64,000 nucleotides of DNA from Loripinus fragilis (GCA_964019695.1 OZ026520.1:30042120-30106119), one strand, 5' to 3'. Counted from the first letter of the stretch, positions 47,201 through 53,958 are shown. Translations and numbers: made by a program. The notes: generated from the letters alone by a model not told the origin.

Positions 47201-50200
47201 GCAGGGAATGGAGATGTGTGCCAATGCCTTACATTCGAAACCTTATCCGTTCAATGAGGACCAGTTGTAATGCTGTTGTTGCTGCTAATGAAGGGCACAC
47301 TCGGTTTTAATGACTTTGTTACAAAAATGAAATTCAGTGACAGGAGTTGATTTCTTGAAAAAGTGTATTGCAACTGTAATGAAATGTTAAAATGTTAAAT
47401 TTTGGAATCTTTTTGTCTATCTTAAGCTAAACATGCTGGGATGGTGTTGAAAGGTAAGAAGGAATTTTGTTCCCTTTAATTTATGCCATTGTATTGCCAA
47501 AAACTTAACCAATAGCCCCAGTTGCGTTTTTAATGGCGTTAAGTATATAATAAAAATACGATTTATTTACCTATTTCATGTCTATATTCAAAGGAAAAAA
47601 AACTAAAATGTTGAAATGTAACTAAAATTGTGCAAAAATGTGATGAAATCATTTATCAGTGTGTGTCAAAATAGAGTTTATACAGTGTTTAACCCTTTAT
47701 GTCTAATGGACTTTCCCATCCTTATCAATTTGATGAGTCCATTACCCTTTTTAAGGGTTGTTGGGTGGTCGTTTTCATTCAAAAGAGAATTTTATTCAAT
47801 TTAAAATAAAAAATATAAAAAATATTCTGTTAGCACAGTGGAGAACCTGATCAGATGATCTGGGGTCTTAACTATTTACCCATTTCCCAGTTAGGCTTAT
47901 ATGGACTCTGGCATGAATTTCAAAAACACCTAATGAAATGATATTTATTACCTTCCCTGATGGCTCTTATGTTTTCTTACCACAACAAACTTGTTGGTTG
48001 TCCAGTTGTTAGCTTTGTCTTGTAAGAACAGTGGATTATACCATTCATACAAAGAATGGTACAGTCCAAAGTGGATACTTGTCTTGTTCCTGATAGACTC
48101 TGCCAACATACCTGTTAATATAACAATAAACAAGAGTGCCAAGCAACATTGCATTGCTCACCTGAGTATCATTTAAAGTTTCTTATTTAGGTACATTTGT
48201 ATGTAAGGGGTGCCATTATTCAAAGAGGGCCAATATCAGGCCCCCAGATAAGAGTGCGTAACTGAAAATTATTTTTTTTATTTCTCAACCAAAACATATG
48301 TTGTGGGTACTCAAAAGAACTGTCTTAATGAGACGATTCTTTTGAGCACCAAAATCACATGTTTAAATTGATGGATAAGAAAACAATCGCAATTAAGGCT
48401 AAAAAAATTTGCTTAACTGGCCCTATGCAATATGTCCCTAAATCGCTAACCTTACTTTAAATGTGTCATTGTTTAAATTGTATATGTTGCAGAAGTTAAG
48501 TTAGAAGGCAGTAACTGACAACTGCCTTGGAAATGAATAGTTTAAATTAAGTCTGCCACCGGGGCACCTGCTACCAAAATCAATGAATGTATCTTATCAT
48601 AAGGAGCAATAATATATGTCACATAATGTGATTTATATCTTTGACCCCTGGGAAAGTTTCATGCTGATTTGTCGTCTGCTGATTTTTTACAAAATCAACT
48701 TTTAAATATATCTTTCAGGAATATGTACCATCTGATTGTCAAACGGATTGGGTCCAGATCAGGCCCTATGTTTTGTTGGGTCTGATCTGGGTCCAAACTG
48801 TTTGCAAAAGTTTTCAACAGACCACTGGCGTAGCTCCCGTTACGCATGTGCGTAATCAAAATAGTAACACTCAAGGGAGCCTACCTTATGTGATAAAAGT
48901 GATTTTAAATACCTTAAGGAACTGGTCTTAAAGGAAAGAATTCGCTCCCAGAGTGAGCAAATTCTTTCCTATAAGAGAAGTTCCCATTTTGAAAAGGGAC
49001 ATAGTTGTAGAGAATCATTGCTTGATATAGTAGTCTCCCTTTGATATGCGTAACTTTTTCAGCGTTCTGGCTACACCATTGCAGACTACACTAGGAGATA
49101 AAGTTTCCATGGTTGAGTGTGTGTTTGAGTTTAACATCCCACCAACAGCTAAGGTCATATTGAGGAGGGGCCACAGCTTAGAGTCTCATCCCACAGACTG
49201 GTGAGCCAGGGATCAGGGACCAAGCTGGCCCAGAATTTTAGGGAGAAGTGACTTCTCCCTGCAGGAAAATAAGGGAGAAGTGACAGTCAGATAGGGAGAA
49301 GTTATAGCGCAAAAACACGGCATTTTCTGTCAATTTAGAAGCAAATTAGCCATTACACATACTATTGCAAGTTGATGGAAGGAGAAAAATGATGCAGTGG
49401 TAGTATGTCACCACAGCTTGCATTTGTGTGGATGAGTCTCCCTAAAAAAAAAAAAAATTTTTTTTTTAGGGAGACTCCCACTTCTCCCTGGGTCCCATTT
49501 AGGGCGAAATTTTGGCCCCTATGGCGACTATTTCGCCCTAGTCGCCCTCTAGCTTGATCCCTGGGGATACCATTTTCTTATCGTGTATCACTAAGAGAAG
49601 GAAATTCTTACCAACAAGATCCTTCTTGGGTCCAACCGCCATTGAGTTCCAAGTAAAGGAATACTTGGAGGGCCAGTTAGTGAACCCTTCAACATGTTTG
49701 CTTGTCAGTACAACATATCTGAAGAAGAAAAAAATCAACAGTTTGACAACCTCAGAGTTTAATCTTGCCATGCTGAGTGAAATTATGGATGAATGTTCTA
49801 TATTTAAAAAATATTGAACTTAGAAATTCAAAGCAGGGCTCAAGCTAGTCCTCAAATCATTATTTTTCACACATGCCAGCTACCTGGATGTGGGCCCATT
49901 GATGTGAATGATGCCCCTGCACCTGCATGTTAATAATAAACCTGATGATGATGATGATGATGATGACGACGATGATAATGATGACAATGATGCTTAATGT
50001 TTAAGATTTACTAAAAAAACATAAAGTATGCAAAAAAATTACTCAAGTTGCGATGGTAACTTGTCTTAAACTAGGGGACCTAAAGGTCCTGAGGTGCTCA
50101 CCTGATCTCCTTAATAATGTTAAAATAGGTCAAGGTCAACTACTGCTTATAATGGAACAAGTTTTGTTTTACAATATATGGGGGTTGCAGCCATTTTGGT

Positions 50201-53200
50201 CAAGTGACCTAAAATATCTAAGATTAATCCATCAAACAGCCCAGTGATTTCTGAGAAAAAGATGTTTAGATAGGTGTGTGGCAGTCCAAATGAGTGGCCT
50301 TGGACAAAAGGTCACAGGTCAGCTTGAGATTTGGTACTGAATATAAAACCATTGTCTCATTAGGTTTAACATTTATGAATTCAGCTTAAACAGTTATAGA
50401 AAAGTGAACATTTTAAAATTTTCCCCATATAAATGCATTAGGAATCAAATTTGACCTTGCCATAAAGTAGGTCAAGGTCAACCTAGATTCATCATTTGTG
50501 CAAACATGGTAGGGCACACATGCTCTATGCTACATACCAAGTCTCAAAGCCAATGGCCTTTTGGTTCCAGAGAAGTAGATATTTAAAGGGTTTTTACCAT
50601 ATATGGGCTTGGTGGCCATTTAGTCAGGTGACCATAACAATTTGTATAAGTTTTGGCTAACCAACCATAAGGAGTTGCCATATGAAATTTGATTTCAATT
50701 GGCCAAGTGGTTTCTGAGAAAACTATGTTTTAATATGTTGATTGGACTCCAATATGAGTGACTCTGGCTGAAAGGTCAAAGGTCAACCTTGACCTTTGAA
50801 ACTTATTTAAGTGAGATTAATGACTTTGGCTTCCACAGTATTCAAAATATCAACTTTTCAAAAAAAATCCCAATCAAATGCATAAGGAAGCAATTTTGAC
50901 CTTGACGTTAAGTAGATCAAGGTCATCTTGGTATCATCATTTGATCAGACTTGGTAGGCCCCACATCCCCAATGCTACATACCAAGTCTCAAGGTCACTT
51001 GCCTTCTGGTTCTGGAGAAGAAGATTTTTAAAAGGTTTTAACATATATGGGCGTGGCAGCCATCTTTGTCATGTGACCAAAATATTTTGTACAAATTTTG
51101 GCTAACTTATCATAAGGAGTCTTCACATGAAATTTTAGTTCAATTGGCCAAGTGGTTTCTGAGAAAACTGTTTTAATATGTTGATGGGACTCCAATATGA
51201 GCGACTTCGGCTGAAAGGTCAAAGGCCAACCTTGACCTTTGAAACTTATTAATAGCAATTGTCTCATTTGGTTTAACATATCAAGAGAGAATAATTACTT
51301 TGGCTTCAACAGTATTCAAAAAATCATCTTTTCAAAAAAAAAATCCATTTAAATGCATAAGGAAGCAAACTTGACCTTGACGTTAAGTAGGTCAAGGTCA
51401 ACCTAGGATCATGATTTGAACAAACTTGGTAGGCCCCACATCCCCAATGCTACATACCTAGGTCCAAAGGTCATCTGCCTTCTGGTTCTGGAGAAGAAGA
51501 TTTTTAAAGGGTTTTACCATATATGGGCGTGGAAGCCATCTTGGTCATGTGACCAGGACCATTTGAACAATTTTCGTTCCCGCGTCCTAAGGAGTCTCCA
51601 TATGAAATTTGAGTTTAATTGGCCCAGTGGGTTAGAGGAGAAGATAATTCAAAATGTTGACGGACCGACAGACGGACGACGGAGTGACTGGTATACTATT
51701 AGCTCACCCATGAGCCTTCGGCTCAGGTGAGCTAATAGACTGAAAAAAAAAATTTAAAGAAGCTTTATAAATCTGGATATAAATAAGATTTTAAAATTTC
51801 TGAATTTGAGATAAGGTCACCTTATAAAGACTTTCACCTATGGTAAATTAATTTACTGAACTGTTCTAAAATTGTGACCACTAGTTGTCTGCGCAAAATG
51901 CCTAGATAAACAGGGCAGACCCAGATCAGCCTGCTTCTTCAGAAGCAGTCTGATCAGGGTCTTCCCTGTTTTGCTACTTTGAAAAGCATTTTGTGAATTC
52001 CAGCTATTTTATCTGACAAATTTTTACTTTTTCCATCCACATCATGTTTAGTTTAAAACCGTCTGACGCTAATGACCCACAAGGGTTGATGCGTCGTTAA
52101 GCACCAAACAAACAAATGATAACAAAGATTTTATTTGAGAACAGAAAGAGAAAAGTGTTCGAAATTTTAGAACATTTACCAAACATTGTGTTTTGAAGCC
52201 AGTTTAACCCTTTACTCCATAATAATGCCTAATATCATGTATTTGAAAATAGTATGGAAAATGGAGCATTTGCTCTTTTGGAGCAAATGCTCCATCTTTA
52301 TAATATTTTCAAAAGTATTCAAAACTTAACTTAAATATTTCTTGAATTTTTTCAATGTTGTCTAAAAACAGAAAATGATGTCATGATCTAAAAATAGCCT
52401 ATGGAGTAAAGGCTTAATGGTTGACATGGATTCACCAGCTGAATAGAGAAAATTTTAAATCCTGGCCCTGAGGTTAAAAAATTATTAACATGCTCAACTT
52501 AACTGAGCTTGAAATTTATTCTGCTCATAAATGTTAGACAGGATAAATTCAACTTTTGTTTGATTTGATTCTTTATGTCCCAGTCATTTTTTTCAGTTAT
52601 GGTGGGACGTGTCTGCCTGGGTTAAACCAGTACTAAGCAGAGGATAAAGTGTCTTGCTCAAGCACACAACGCAGTACCTCTGGTGAGGCTCAAACCTGCA
52701 ACCCCTTCATCTGGAGTCATGCACTCAACCACTGAGCCAGCGAGCTCCTAAATACAAAAGTTGAATGTTTTAAACAGGAAAAATCTTTTTTTTTAGTATT
52801 TTATTTTTTATAAGCAGTTGAAATTTTATGCTCAGCTGAGTTGGGCATGAAAAAATATAAGTTCTATGTTTTTGGGACATAAGTGTCTGAGCAAACAGTT
52901 AGACCCAGGTAGGCACCATTTGCCATTGCATCAAGCTTCAGTCATGTTTGGGGATAGTATAGGGATAAATATGGCAATAGGTTAAAGTGTCCAATTGCAT
53001 TAAATTAGCTAATATTGCACTGAATGACTCATGCTGGTGCTGTAGAGATTATCAAAAATCAAGATCAGATGGTACTAAAATATGATGACCATGCATTTTA
53101 CCACCAAGTATGTTACTATTGCTACCTACTTTTGGACTGGGTATCATGTACTTGCTACCAGCAAAAAAGTTATTTTCTAACCATGCACAGGGGAAGTCAG

Positions 53201-53958
53201 TTGAGGTATTGTGTTAGTATTAAACTTGGTGTTGTTTGTCCTCAGCCATTATTTCAACCTTTGTTTACACTGGCGACTCCTAAATGCTTTGGCAATCAGT
53301 GAAGAACCCGAGTTTCATCAGGGTCTACATTTTTTGCTAAGATAAAAAATGGTTTTCAGAGAAAAATACAATACTTGTCTAAGCCTAGCAGGCCGTCACA
53401 TAAGAGTGTGTAACTGGAAATTATTTTCCTTATTTCTCAACCAAAACATACGTTGTGGGCACTCAAAAGAACTCACATCAAATTGATCTTTTGAGCACCC
53501 AAAACATGTTCATACTGCTGGGTAAGAAAATAATTACAATATTATGCTCCAATATATGGCTTATCTGGACCTTTGGCCTAGGCTACCCTATGTAATTACC
53601 TGGCCCCAGATGCCTTGAAGATATCTACCCACTGATCTGGGTTGAAAAACTCGGCAGTAAATTGCTCAGCAAAGTCAGCATAAGTGAAGTCTGGTTTGTA
53701 GTTGTTTTTCATGAAATCAACAACGTTTGGATATATGGCTTCTTTCCAGTAGTACCAAAACCATTCTGAACCAAAACTAGGCACCGAAAACACACCCCAG
53801 TGAAGGAAGATACCGATTTTAGACGAATCATACCAGGCTGGTAGTGGTCTTGAATCTAGTGATTCCCAGTTTGGCTGGTATTTGGCGCATGACAAACACA
53901 AGAAACCAGTAACTAAGACAAGGAATGAATGAGTTGAAAACAAACTATGAGTGGCCAT
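28991..53958 (-). CDS. FUCA1-like: Alpha-L-fucosidase (GH29, FUCA1-like), complete 8-exon gene
   Basis: Secreted or lysosomal exoglycosidase that removes alpha-L-fucose from glycoproteins and glycolipids. The eight exons join in phase to 1,398 nt, 465 residues, close to the usual 460-470. Residues 1-25 look like a signal peptide (hydrophobic 12-24, probable cut after Ala25). [15 protein letters not shown] (from His53), [11 protein letters not shown] (127-137), YGLYHSL-type [15 protein letters not shown] with the likely nucleophile Asp221, NDRWGKG..CHHGGY (253-267) and SWGYRR identify the GH29 catalytic domain; a beta-sandwich C-terminus follows. Sequons include NKT, NWT, NST and NDT. The start ATG has a good context (AACAATGGC). 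Odd points: Val129 replaces the second His of KHHEGF, and Ala287 replaces the Cys of the KWExC signature. Both are discussed in findings. Introns hold most of the window's mobile elements. Confidence 0.93.
29340..30545 (+). mobile_element. Two nested pearl-like elements, 158-bp core x4
   Basis: The inner element (29540-30366) starts ATGTCTCCCCCC. It has four units with AGCGGACATGG-type marks at 29791, 29949, 30106 and 30264 (158, 157, 158), then GACA/GACG microsatellite and a hairpin end TATGTCTCC / GGAGACATA. The flanking sequence on both sides (GAAGAGGGCATTATGAGGAA; GAAAGAGGCATCATGGGGAA) is duplicated and belongs to an outer element, which ends with its own GGAC microsatellite and the hairpin AGCTCACC..GGCTCAGGTGCGCT near 30535. 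In fucosidase intron 7. Confidence 0.7.
30784..31290. other. No gene seen; short inverted repeat
   Basis: GCCATTATTTCGACACC near 30827 and GGTGTCGAAATTATGGC near 30900 form an imperfect hairpin of about 100 bp. Nothing else is supported. Confidence 0.45.
31397..31475 (+). repeat. tRNA-like sequence, probable decayed tRNA or SINE head
   Basis: CGTGGTCGTGCGGTTAAGTCC resembles an A-box region and GGGTTCAATCCTC a B box, about 40 bp apart. I cannot pair a complete acceptor stem or assign an anticodon, so I do not call a tRNA gene. Confidence 0.4.
32137..32338 (+). mobile_element. SINE family 1, complete copy with target duplication
   Basis: tRNA-like head with A box TGGCTCAATGG (32148-32158) and B box GGTTCGAGCC (32191-32200), a body with GAGCAAGACACATTTATCC, and a tail GTTGATGGGACGTAAAGAAT then (CAAA)n. 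It is flanked by GTTCGGCAAGAC (32125-32136) and GTTCGGCGAGAC (32339-32350), a 12-bp target duplication with one mismatch. Confidence 0.85.
32351..33385. other. No gene seen
   Basis: AT-rich intron DNA. GTTAAGCTAGTGGGA occurs twice near 33034 and 33060, but nothing larger is shared. Open frames are short and featureless. Confidence 0.5.
33386..33715. mobile_element. MITE with CTCGTTAATTCGAA end, holding a hairpin repeat
   Basis: The left end ACGAATCTCGTTAATTCGAA and the right end TTCGAA..TCGAATTTTTGAGGTTACTGTA are degenerate inverted repeats. A diverged copy of hairpin repeat L (ATATGTTTTGCGTGC..GAACGTCCC / GGGAGACGTT..CGCACCCAGAACATAT) occupies about 33508-33602 inside it. Confidence 0.6.
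33893..34070 (+). mobile_element. SINE family 1, diverged copy
   Basis: Shares GGTAGAGTGCTTGAC, the B box GGGTTCAAGCCTCACCG, GAGCAAGACACATTAATCC and AAGACCCGTCCC with 32137-32338. The A box is cut or mutated and the tail is degraded. Confidence 0.75.
34438..34684. mobile_element. Repeat G copy
   Basis: Bounded by TTAACCCTTAATGCCCCAAT and CTTGGCGCTTTAAGGGTAA. The centre is ACAGTGTGGACCCAGATAAG / GTTCTGGGTCCACACTGTTT. Inverted relative to 19193-19433. Confidence 0.7.
34991..35013 (+). repeat. 23-base poly-G tract
   Basis: A run of 23 G after GAGAGTGACC. It could form G-quadruplexes, or its exact length could be a sequencing artefact. Confidence 0.9.
35551..36615 (+). mobile_element. Pearl-like element E, truncated copy
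   Basis: Units of about 275-470 bp marked by ATGCTACATA near 35623, 36093 and 36367, each with AAGGTCA repeats and a TGGCCAAGTGGTTTCTGAG-type stretch. It ends at GTTGACGGATGGACGCCAGG then GTGACTGGTATATTATTA. Same family as 50060-51736, but without the terminal hairpin. Confidence 0.65.
36620..37440. other. No gene seen; decayed internal duplication
   Basis: GGTACCAA, TTTTGTAGG and CCCACATTCTTGAATC-like strings occur twice about 200 bp apart (36700-36770 and 36890-36965), suggesting an old duplication. The 37300-37400 stretch also weakly resembles 25740-25860. Confidence 0.4.
37440..38225 (+). repeat. Degenerate pearl-like tandem units and a MITE fragment
   Basis: GGGCCTCATGGTTTCAGAGA recurs at about 37450 (partly), 37809 and 37947, with further shared phrases such as GGCAGGACTTATG. 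A partial copy of the MITE at 26571-26797 lies at 37598-37735. The 38110-38225 part matches 26965-27070 (ATGCAGCCTTTCC, CTTTGAAAGTGT). Confidence 0.5.
38300..38470 (-). CDS. FUCA1-like: Fucosidase exon 7
   Basis: Acceptor TTTGCAG|TTGTGG at 38470 and donor GTATG|GTGAGT at 38300, 171 nt. It encodes [20 protein letters not shown], then [20 protein letters not shown] and an NDT sequon near the end. Confidence 0.95.
38630..38717. repeat. Hairpin repeat L, half copy
   Basis: TTCTCAACCAAAACATATGT and GTGGGTACTCAAAAGAACCA match other L copies. The distal arm is missing. Confidence 0.65.
39239..39371 (-). CDS. FUCA1-like: Fucosidase exon 6 (variant of the KWExC signature)
   Basis: Acceptor TTGCAG|GTAAAT at 39371 and donor GTCAG|GTACTT at 39239, 133 nt. 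It encodes [20 protein letters not shown] and [10 protein letters not shown], then [12 protein letters not shown]. The family signature P-x2-L-x3-K-W-E-x-C is present except that the last Cys is Ala (codon GCA). Confidence 0.93.
39448..39673. mobile_element. Hairpin element F, copy 2
   Basis: Ends ACTGTCCTGCCAGCCAAG and CTTGGCTGGTAGGACAGT are inverse. The core hairpin TTGTGTATTAATCCTATCCT / AGGATTAATACACAAGTGAT is shared with 27093-27335. Confidence 0.75.
39680..40835. other. Intron DNA; one partial repeat
   Basis: Mostly unshared AT-rich DNA. 40150-40240 is a partial copy of the TTTTACTGTA-ended repeat (AAGCTACCATTTGTTATTAA, GAGTGGCTGCTTAAGACATG). Confidence 0.5.
40836..40920. repeat. Hairpin repeat L, short copy
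   Basis: ATATGGTTTGGTACTCAAAA then GAACCATCTCATTGAGACGC and GAGTACCCACAATATGTATT. A palindromic layout. Confidence 0.65.
41306..41360. repeat. Hairpin repeat L, remnant
   Basis: Only CATTGAGATGATTCTTTTGA and ATACCCACAGCATATGATC remain of the family pattern. Confidence 0.45.
41581..41678 (-). CDS. FUCA1-like: Fucosidase exon 5
   Basis: Acceptor TTTGCAG|TCCAG at 41678 and donor CCAC|GTAAGT at 41581, 98 nt. It encodes [15 protein letters not shown], then [15 protein letters not shown], a conserved pocket segment of tissue-type fucosidases. Confidence 0.93.
41730..41998 (+). mobile_element. Pearl-like element, single core unit
   Basis: One unit equivalent to the 191-bp units at 45395-46120 (AAAATGACTAAGTTTAACTT, GCATATCGTCAGACCATGAC, GTAAAGTTTCAAAGTAATCC). 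The end CTTTTCTTCCAAAAGGCAGG then GGACA corresponds to the 45365-46240 element. In intron 4. Confidence 0.65.
42052..42345 (-). mobile_element. SINE family 2, copy 2
   Basis: Colinear with 20150-20460: CAGTCAACAGCTGAGGTCAT, TTAACCAGTACTTTGTGCA, CATAGAAATTATTTCATTA and GACCCCTGAATCTGCAGTCA. The tRNA-like B box is on the minus strand. Confidence 0.65.
42410..42550. repeat. Hairpin repeat L copy
   Basis: CCAAAACATATGTTGTGGGT, ACTCATAAGAACCGTC and GACGGTTCTTTTGAGCACCC form the arms. It ends GGGTAAGAAAATAA. Confidence 0.7.
42661..43082. mobile_element. hAT-like MITE, TIR CAGGGTTCCCAC
   Basis: Exact 12-bp TIRs (CAGGGTTCCCAC..GTGGGAACCCTG) and a direct ATGACG on both sides (42655-42660, 43083-43088). 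The interior repeats TTCCATGA-type words and has a central palindrome (about 42870-42950). The CAGGG terminus suggests hAT, although hAT duplications are normally 8 bp. It ends 48 bp from fucosidase exon 4. Confidence 0.75.
43131..43264 (-). CDS. FUCA1-like: Fucosidase exon 4 (nucleophile region)
   Basis: Acceptor TTTGCAG|CAAAAG at 43264 and donor GAAAG|GTACAG at 43131, 134 nt. It encodes [19 protein letters not shown] and then [14 protein letters not shown]. Asp221 in WSDG aligns with the GH29 nucleophile. A hAT-like MITE ends only 48 bp inside the following intron. Confidence 0.94.
43320..43505. mobile_element. MITE, TIR TACAGTAAAACCTGTC
   Basis: The left end TACAGTAAAACCTGTCTAAA is inverted at the right as GACAAGTTTTACTGTA. 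Partial relatives are at 19434-19616 and 40150-40240. Confidence 0.7.
43605..44645. mobile_element. MITE of about 1.04 kb, TIR CACTGAACCGAAGTT, TA target
   Basis: CACTGAACCGAAGTTCTAAG then TAGCCAC (43605-) is inverted at the right end (GTGGCTACTTATAACTTCGG then TTCAGTG). TA flanks both sides (43603-43604 and 44646-44647), as expected for Tc1/mariner-type transposition. No transposase remnant is visible inside. Confidence 0.7.
44690..45079. mobile_element. Repeat M, copy 2, broken by a Tc1-like element
   Basis: Colinear with 17740-18100 (GTACGCCAGATCAAGTTACT, TTTAAAGGATAGTGATATGG, CTTTCTGTATCA, CAGAAAA). It stops at ATAGGTATATA, where the Tc1-like element starts, and a short remainder (TAATAAAAATA) continues after 47547. 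Confidence 0.7.
45365..46240 (+). mobile_element. Pearl-like element, 191-bp core x4, inside the Tc1-like element
   Basis: Starts TATGTCCCCCGCC and ends GGCGGGGGACAATA. CATGCATATCTTCAGA recurs at 45460, 45651, 45842 and 46032 (191, 191, 190). A (GGACGGAA)n microsatellite runs about 46136-46190, followed by the hairpin-like CTTTTCTTCGAAAAGGCGGG end. A single-unit relative is at 41730-41998. Confidence 0.8.
46264..47310 (+). pseudogene. Tc1-like transposase, two frameshifts
   Basis: An N-terminal helix-turn-helix region ([20 protein letters not shown], then [14 protein letters not shown] and the GRPR-like [12 protein letters not shown]) is followed by the catalytic domain: ILFTDECK (first Asp), [12 protein letters not shown] (second Asp) and NPIEHCW (Glu), the last read after a one-base shift near 47118. 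An earlier one-base loss lies near 46862. Translation ends at TAA 47308-47310. Counting the shift-corrected frame, 35 residues separate the second Asp from the Glu, one more than the usual 34. The copy is inactive. Confidence 0.85.
47690..47930. repeat. Repeat pair with 25120-25330
   Basis: TAATGGACTTTCCCATCC, TTATCAATT, TTAAGGGTTGTTGGGTGG and later GATGATCTGGGGTCT followed by TTTACCCATTTCCCAG match the other copy in order. Confidence 0.5.
47981..48111 (-). CDS. FUCA1-like: Fucosidase exon 3
   Basis: Acceptor AACAG|GTATG at 48111 and donor GTTGTG|GTAAGA at 47981, 131 nt, ending in phase 0. It encodes [20 protein letters not shown] then [21 protein letters not shown], with NKT and NWT sequons. 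Confidence 0.92.
48248..48385. repeat. Hairpin repeat L copy
   Basis: AAGAGTGCGTAACTGAAAAT, TTCTCAACCAAAACATATGT, CTCAAAAGAACTGTC and GACGATTCTTTTGAGCACC. About 140 bp, colinear with 53402-53530. Confidence 0.75.
48650..49107. repeat. Repeat N, copy 3, split by a MITE
   Basis: Left part TCAAACGGATTGGGTCCAGA to GTTTTCAACAGAC. It resumes after the insertion as TACACTAGGAGATAAAG. The undivided form is at 21340-21378. Confidence 0.65.
48827..49077. mobile_element. MITE, TIR CACTGGCGTAGC, inserted in repeat N
   Basis: Left end CACTGGCGTAGCTCCCGTTA and right end GGCTACACCATTG are degenerate inverse repeats. CAGAC occurs on both sides as a probable 5-bp duplication. An inner palindrome (AGGAAAGAATTCGCTC / GAGTGAGCAAATTCTTTCCT) lies near 48940. 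Confidence 0.6.
49208..49563. mobile_element. hAT-like MITE, TIR CAGGGATCA
   Basis: The left end CAGGGATCAGGGACCAAGCT and the right end AGCTTGATCCCTG are inverse. Internal GGGAGAAGTGACTTCTCCC repeats and a 14A/10T palindrome near 49460 are present. It ends 49 bp from the donor of fucosidase exon 2. Confidence 0.65.
49612..49718 (-). CDS. FUCA1-like: Fucosidase exon 2 (KHVEGF motif)
   Basis: Acceptor CTTCAG|ATATG at 49718 and donor GTTG|GTAAGA at 49612, 107 nt, phase 2 to phase 1. It encodes [19 protein letters not shown] and then [16 protein letters not shown]. The codon GTT gives Val129 where GH29 enzymes normally have the second His of KHHEGF. Confidence 0.93.
49933..49993 (+). repeat. (GAT)n microsatellite, imperfect
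   Basis: GATGATGATGATGATGATG followed by GAC/GAT variants. Confidence 0.85.
50060..51736 (+). mobile_element. Pearl-like element E, long copy with terminal hairpin
   Basis: Three units marked by ATGCTACATACC at about 50528, 50971 and 51446 (spacing about 443 and 475). Each contains AAGGTCAAGGTCA-type words and GGCCAAGTGGTTTCTGAGAA. Then come GACGGACCGACAGACGGACG and the 3' hairpin ATTAGCTCACCCATGAGCC / GGCTCAGGTGAGCTAAT (51698-51736). The left border is approximate. In intron 1. Confidence 0.75.
52021..52113 (+). mobile_element. 5'-truncated 3' end of a LINE A relative
   Basis: Matches 11688-11786 nearly base for base: TTTCCATCCACATCATGTTT, AGTTTAAAACCGTCTGACGC, CCCACAAGGGTTGATGCGTC and a GTTAAGCACCAAACAAACAA tail. 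Confidence 0.85.
52203..52420. mobile_element. MITE-like element with central palindrome
   Basis: Ends CCTTTACTCCATAATAATGCC and GCCTATGGAGTAAAGGC are inverse. The centre is GGAGCATTTGCTC..GAGCAAATGCTCC. Confidence 0.6.
52556..52748 (-). mobile_element. SINE family 1, copy on the minus strand
   Basis: Reverse complement has GGCTCAGTGGTTGAGTGC (A box), GGGGTTGCAGGTTTGAGCC (B-box region), CTTGAGCAAGACACTTTATC and CAGTACTGGTTTAACCCAGGC as in other family 1 copies, with a GGGACATAAAGAATCAAATC tail. Confidence 0.75.
53402..53530. repeat. Hairpin repeat L copy
   Basis: TAAGAGTGTGTAACTGGAAA, CTCAACCAAAACATACGTTG, GCACTCAAAAGAACTC and TTGATCTTTTGAGCACCCAA, ending GGGTAAGAAAATAATT. It lies 70 bp inside intron 1. 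Confidence 0.75.
53600..53958 (-). CDS. FUCA1-like: Fucosidase exon 1 (signal peptide and start of GH29 domain)
   Basis: Starts at the ATG at 53958 and ends CCAG|GTAATT at 53600, 359 nt, leaving two bases of codon 120. It encodes the signal peptide, then [20 protein letters not shown] and GSEWFWYYW, which hold conserved fucose-pocket residues such as His53. Confidence 0.95.

Larger units (their letters stand above)
45080..47545 (+). mobile_element. Tc1-like DNA transposon with a nested pearl-like insertion
   Basis: TIRs ACTTAACACCATTAAAAACG then CAACTG at the left, inverted at the right (CAGTTGCGTTTTTAATGGCG then TTAAGT) with one mismatch in 26. TA dinucleotides flank at 45078-45079 and 47546-47547. 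Removing the internal 45365-46240 insert leaves about 1.6 kb, the usual Tc1 length. It sits in fucosidase intron 3 within repeat M. Confidence 0.88.
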
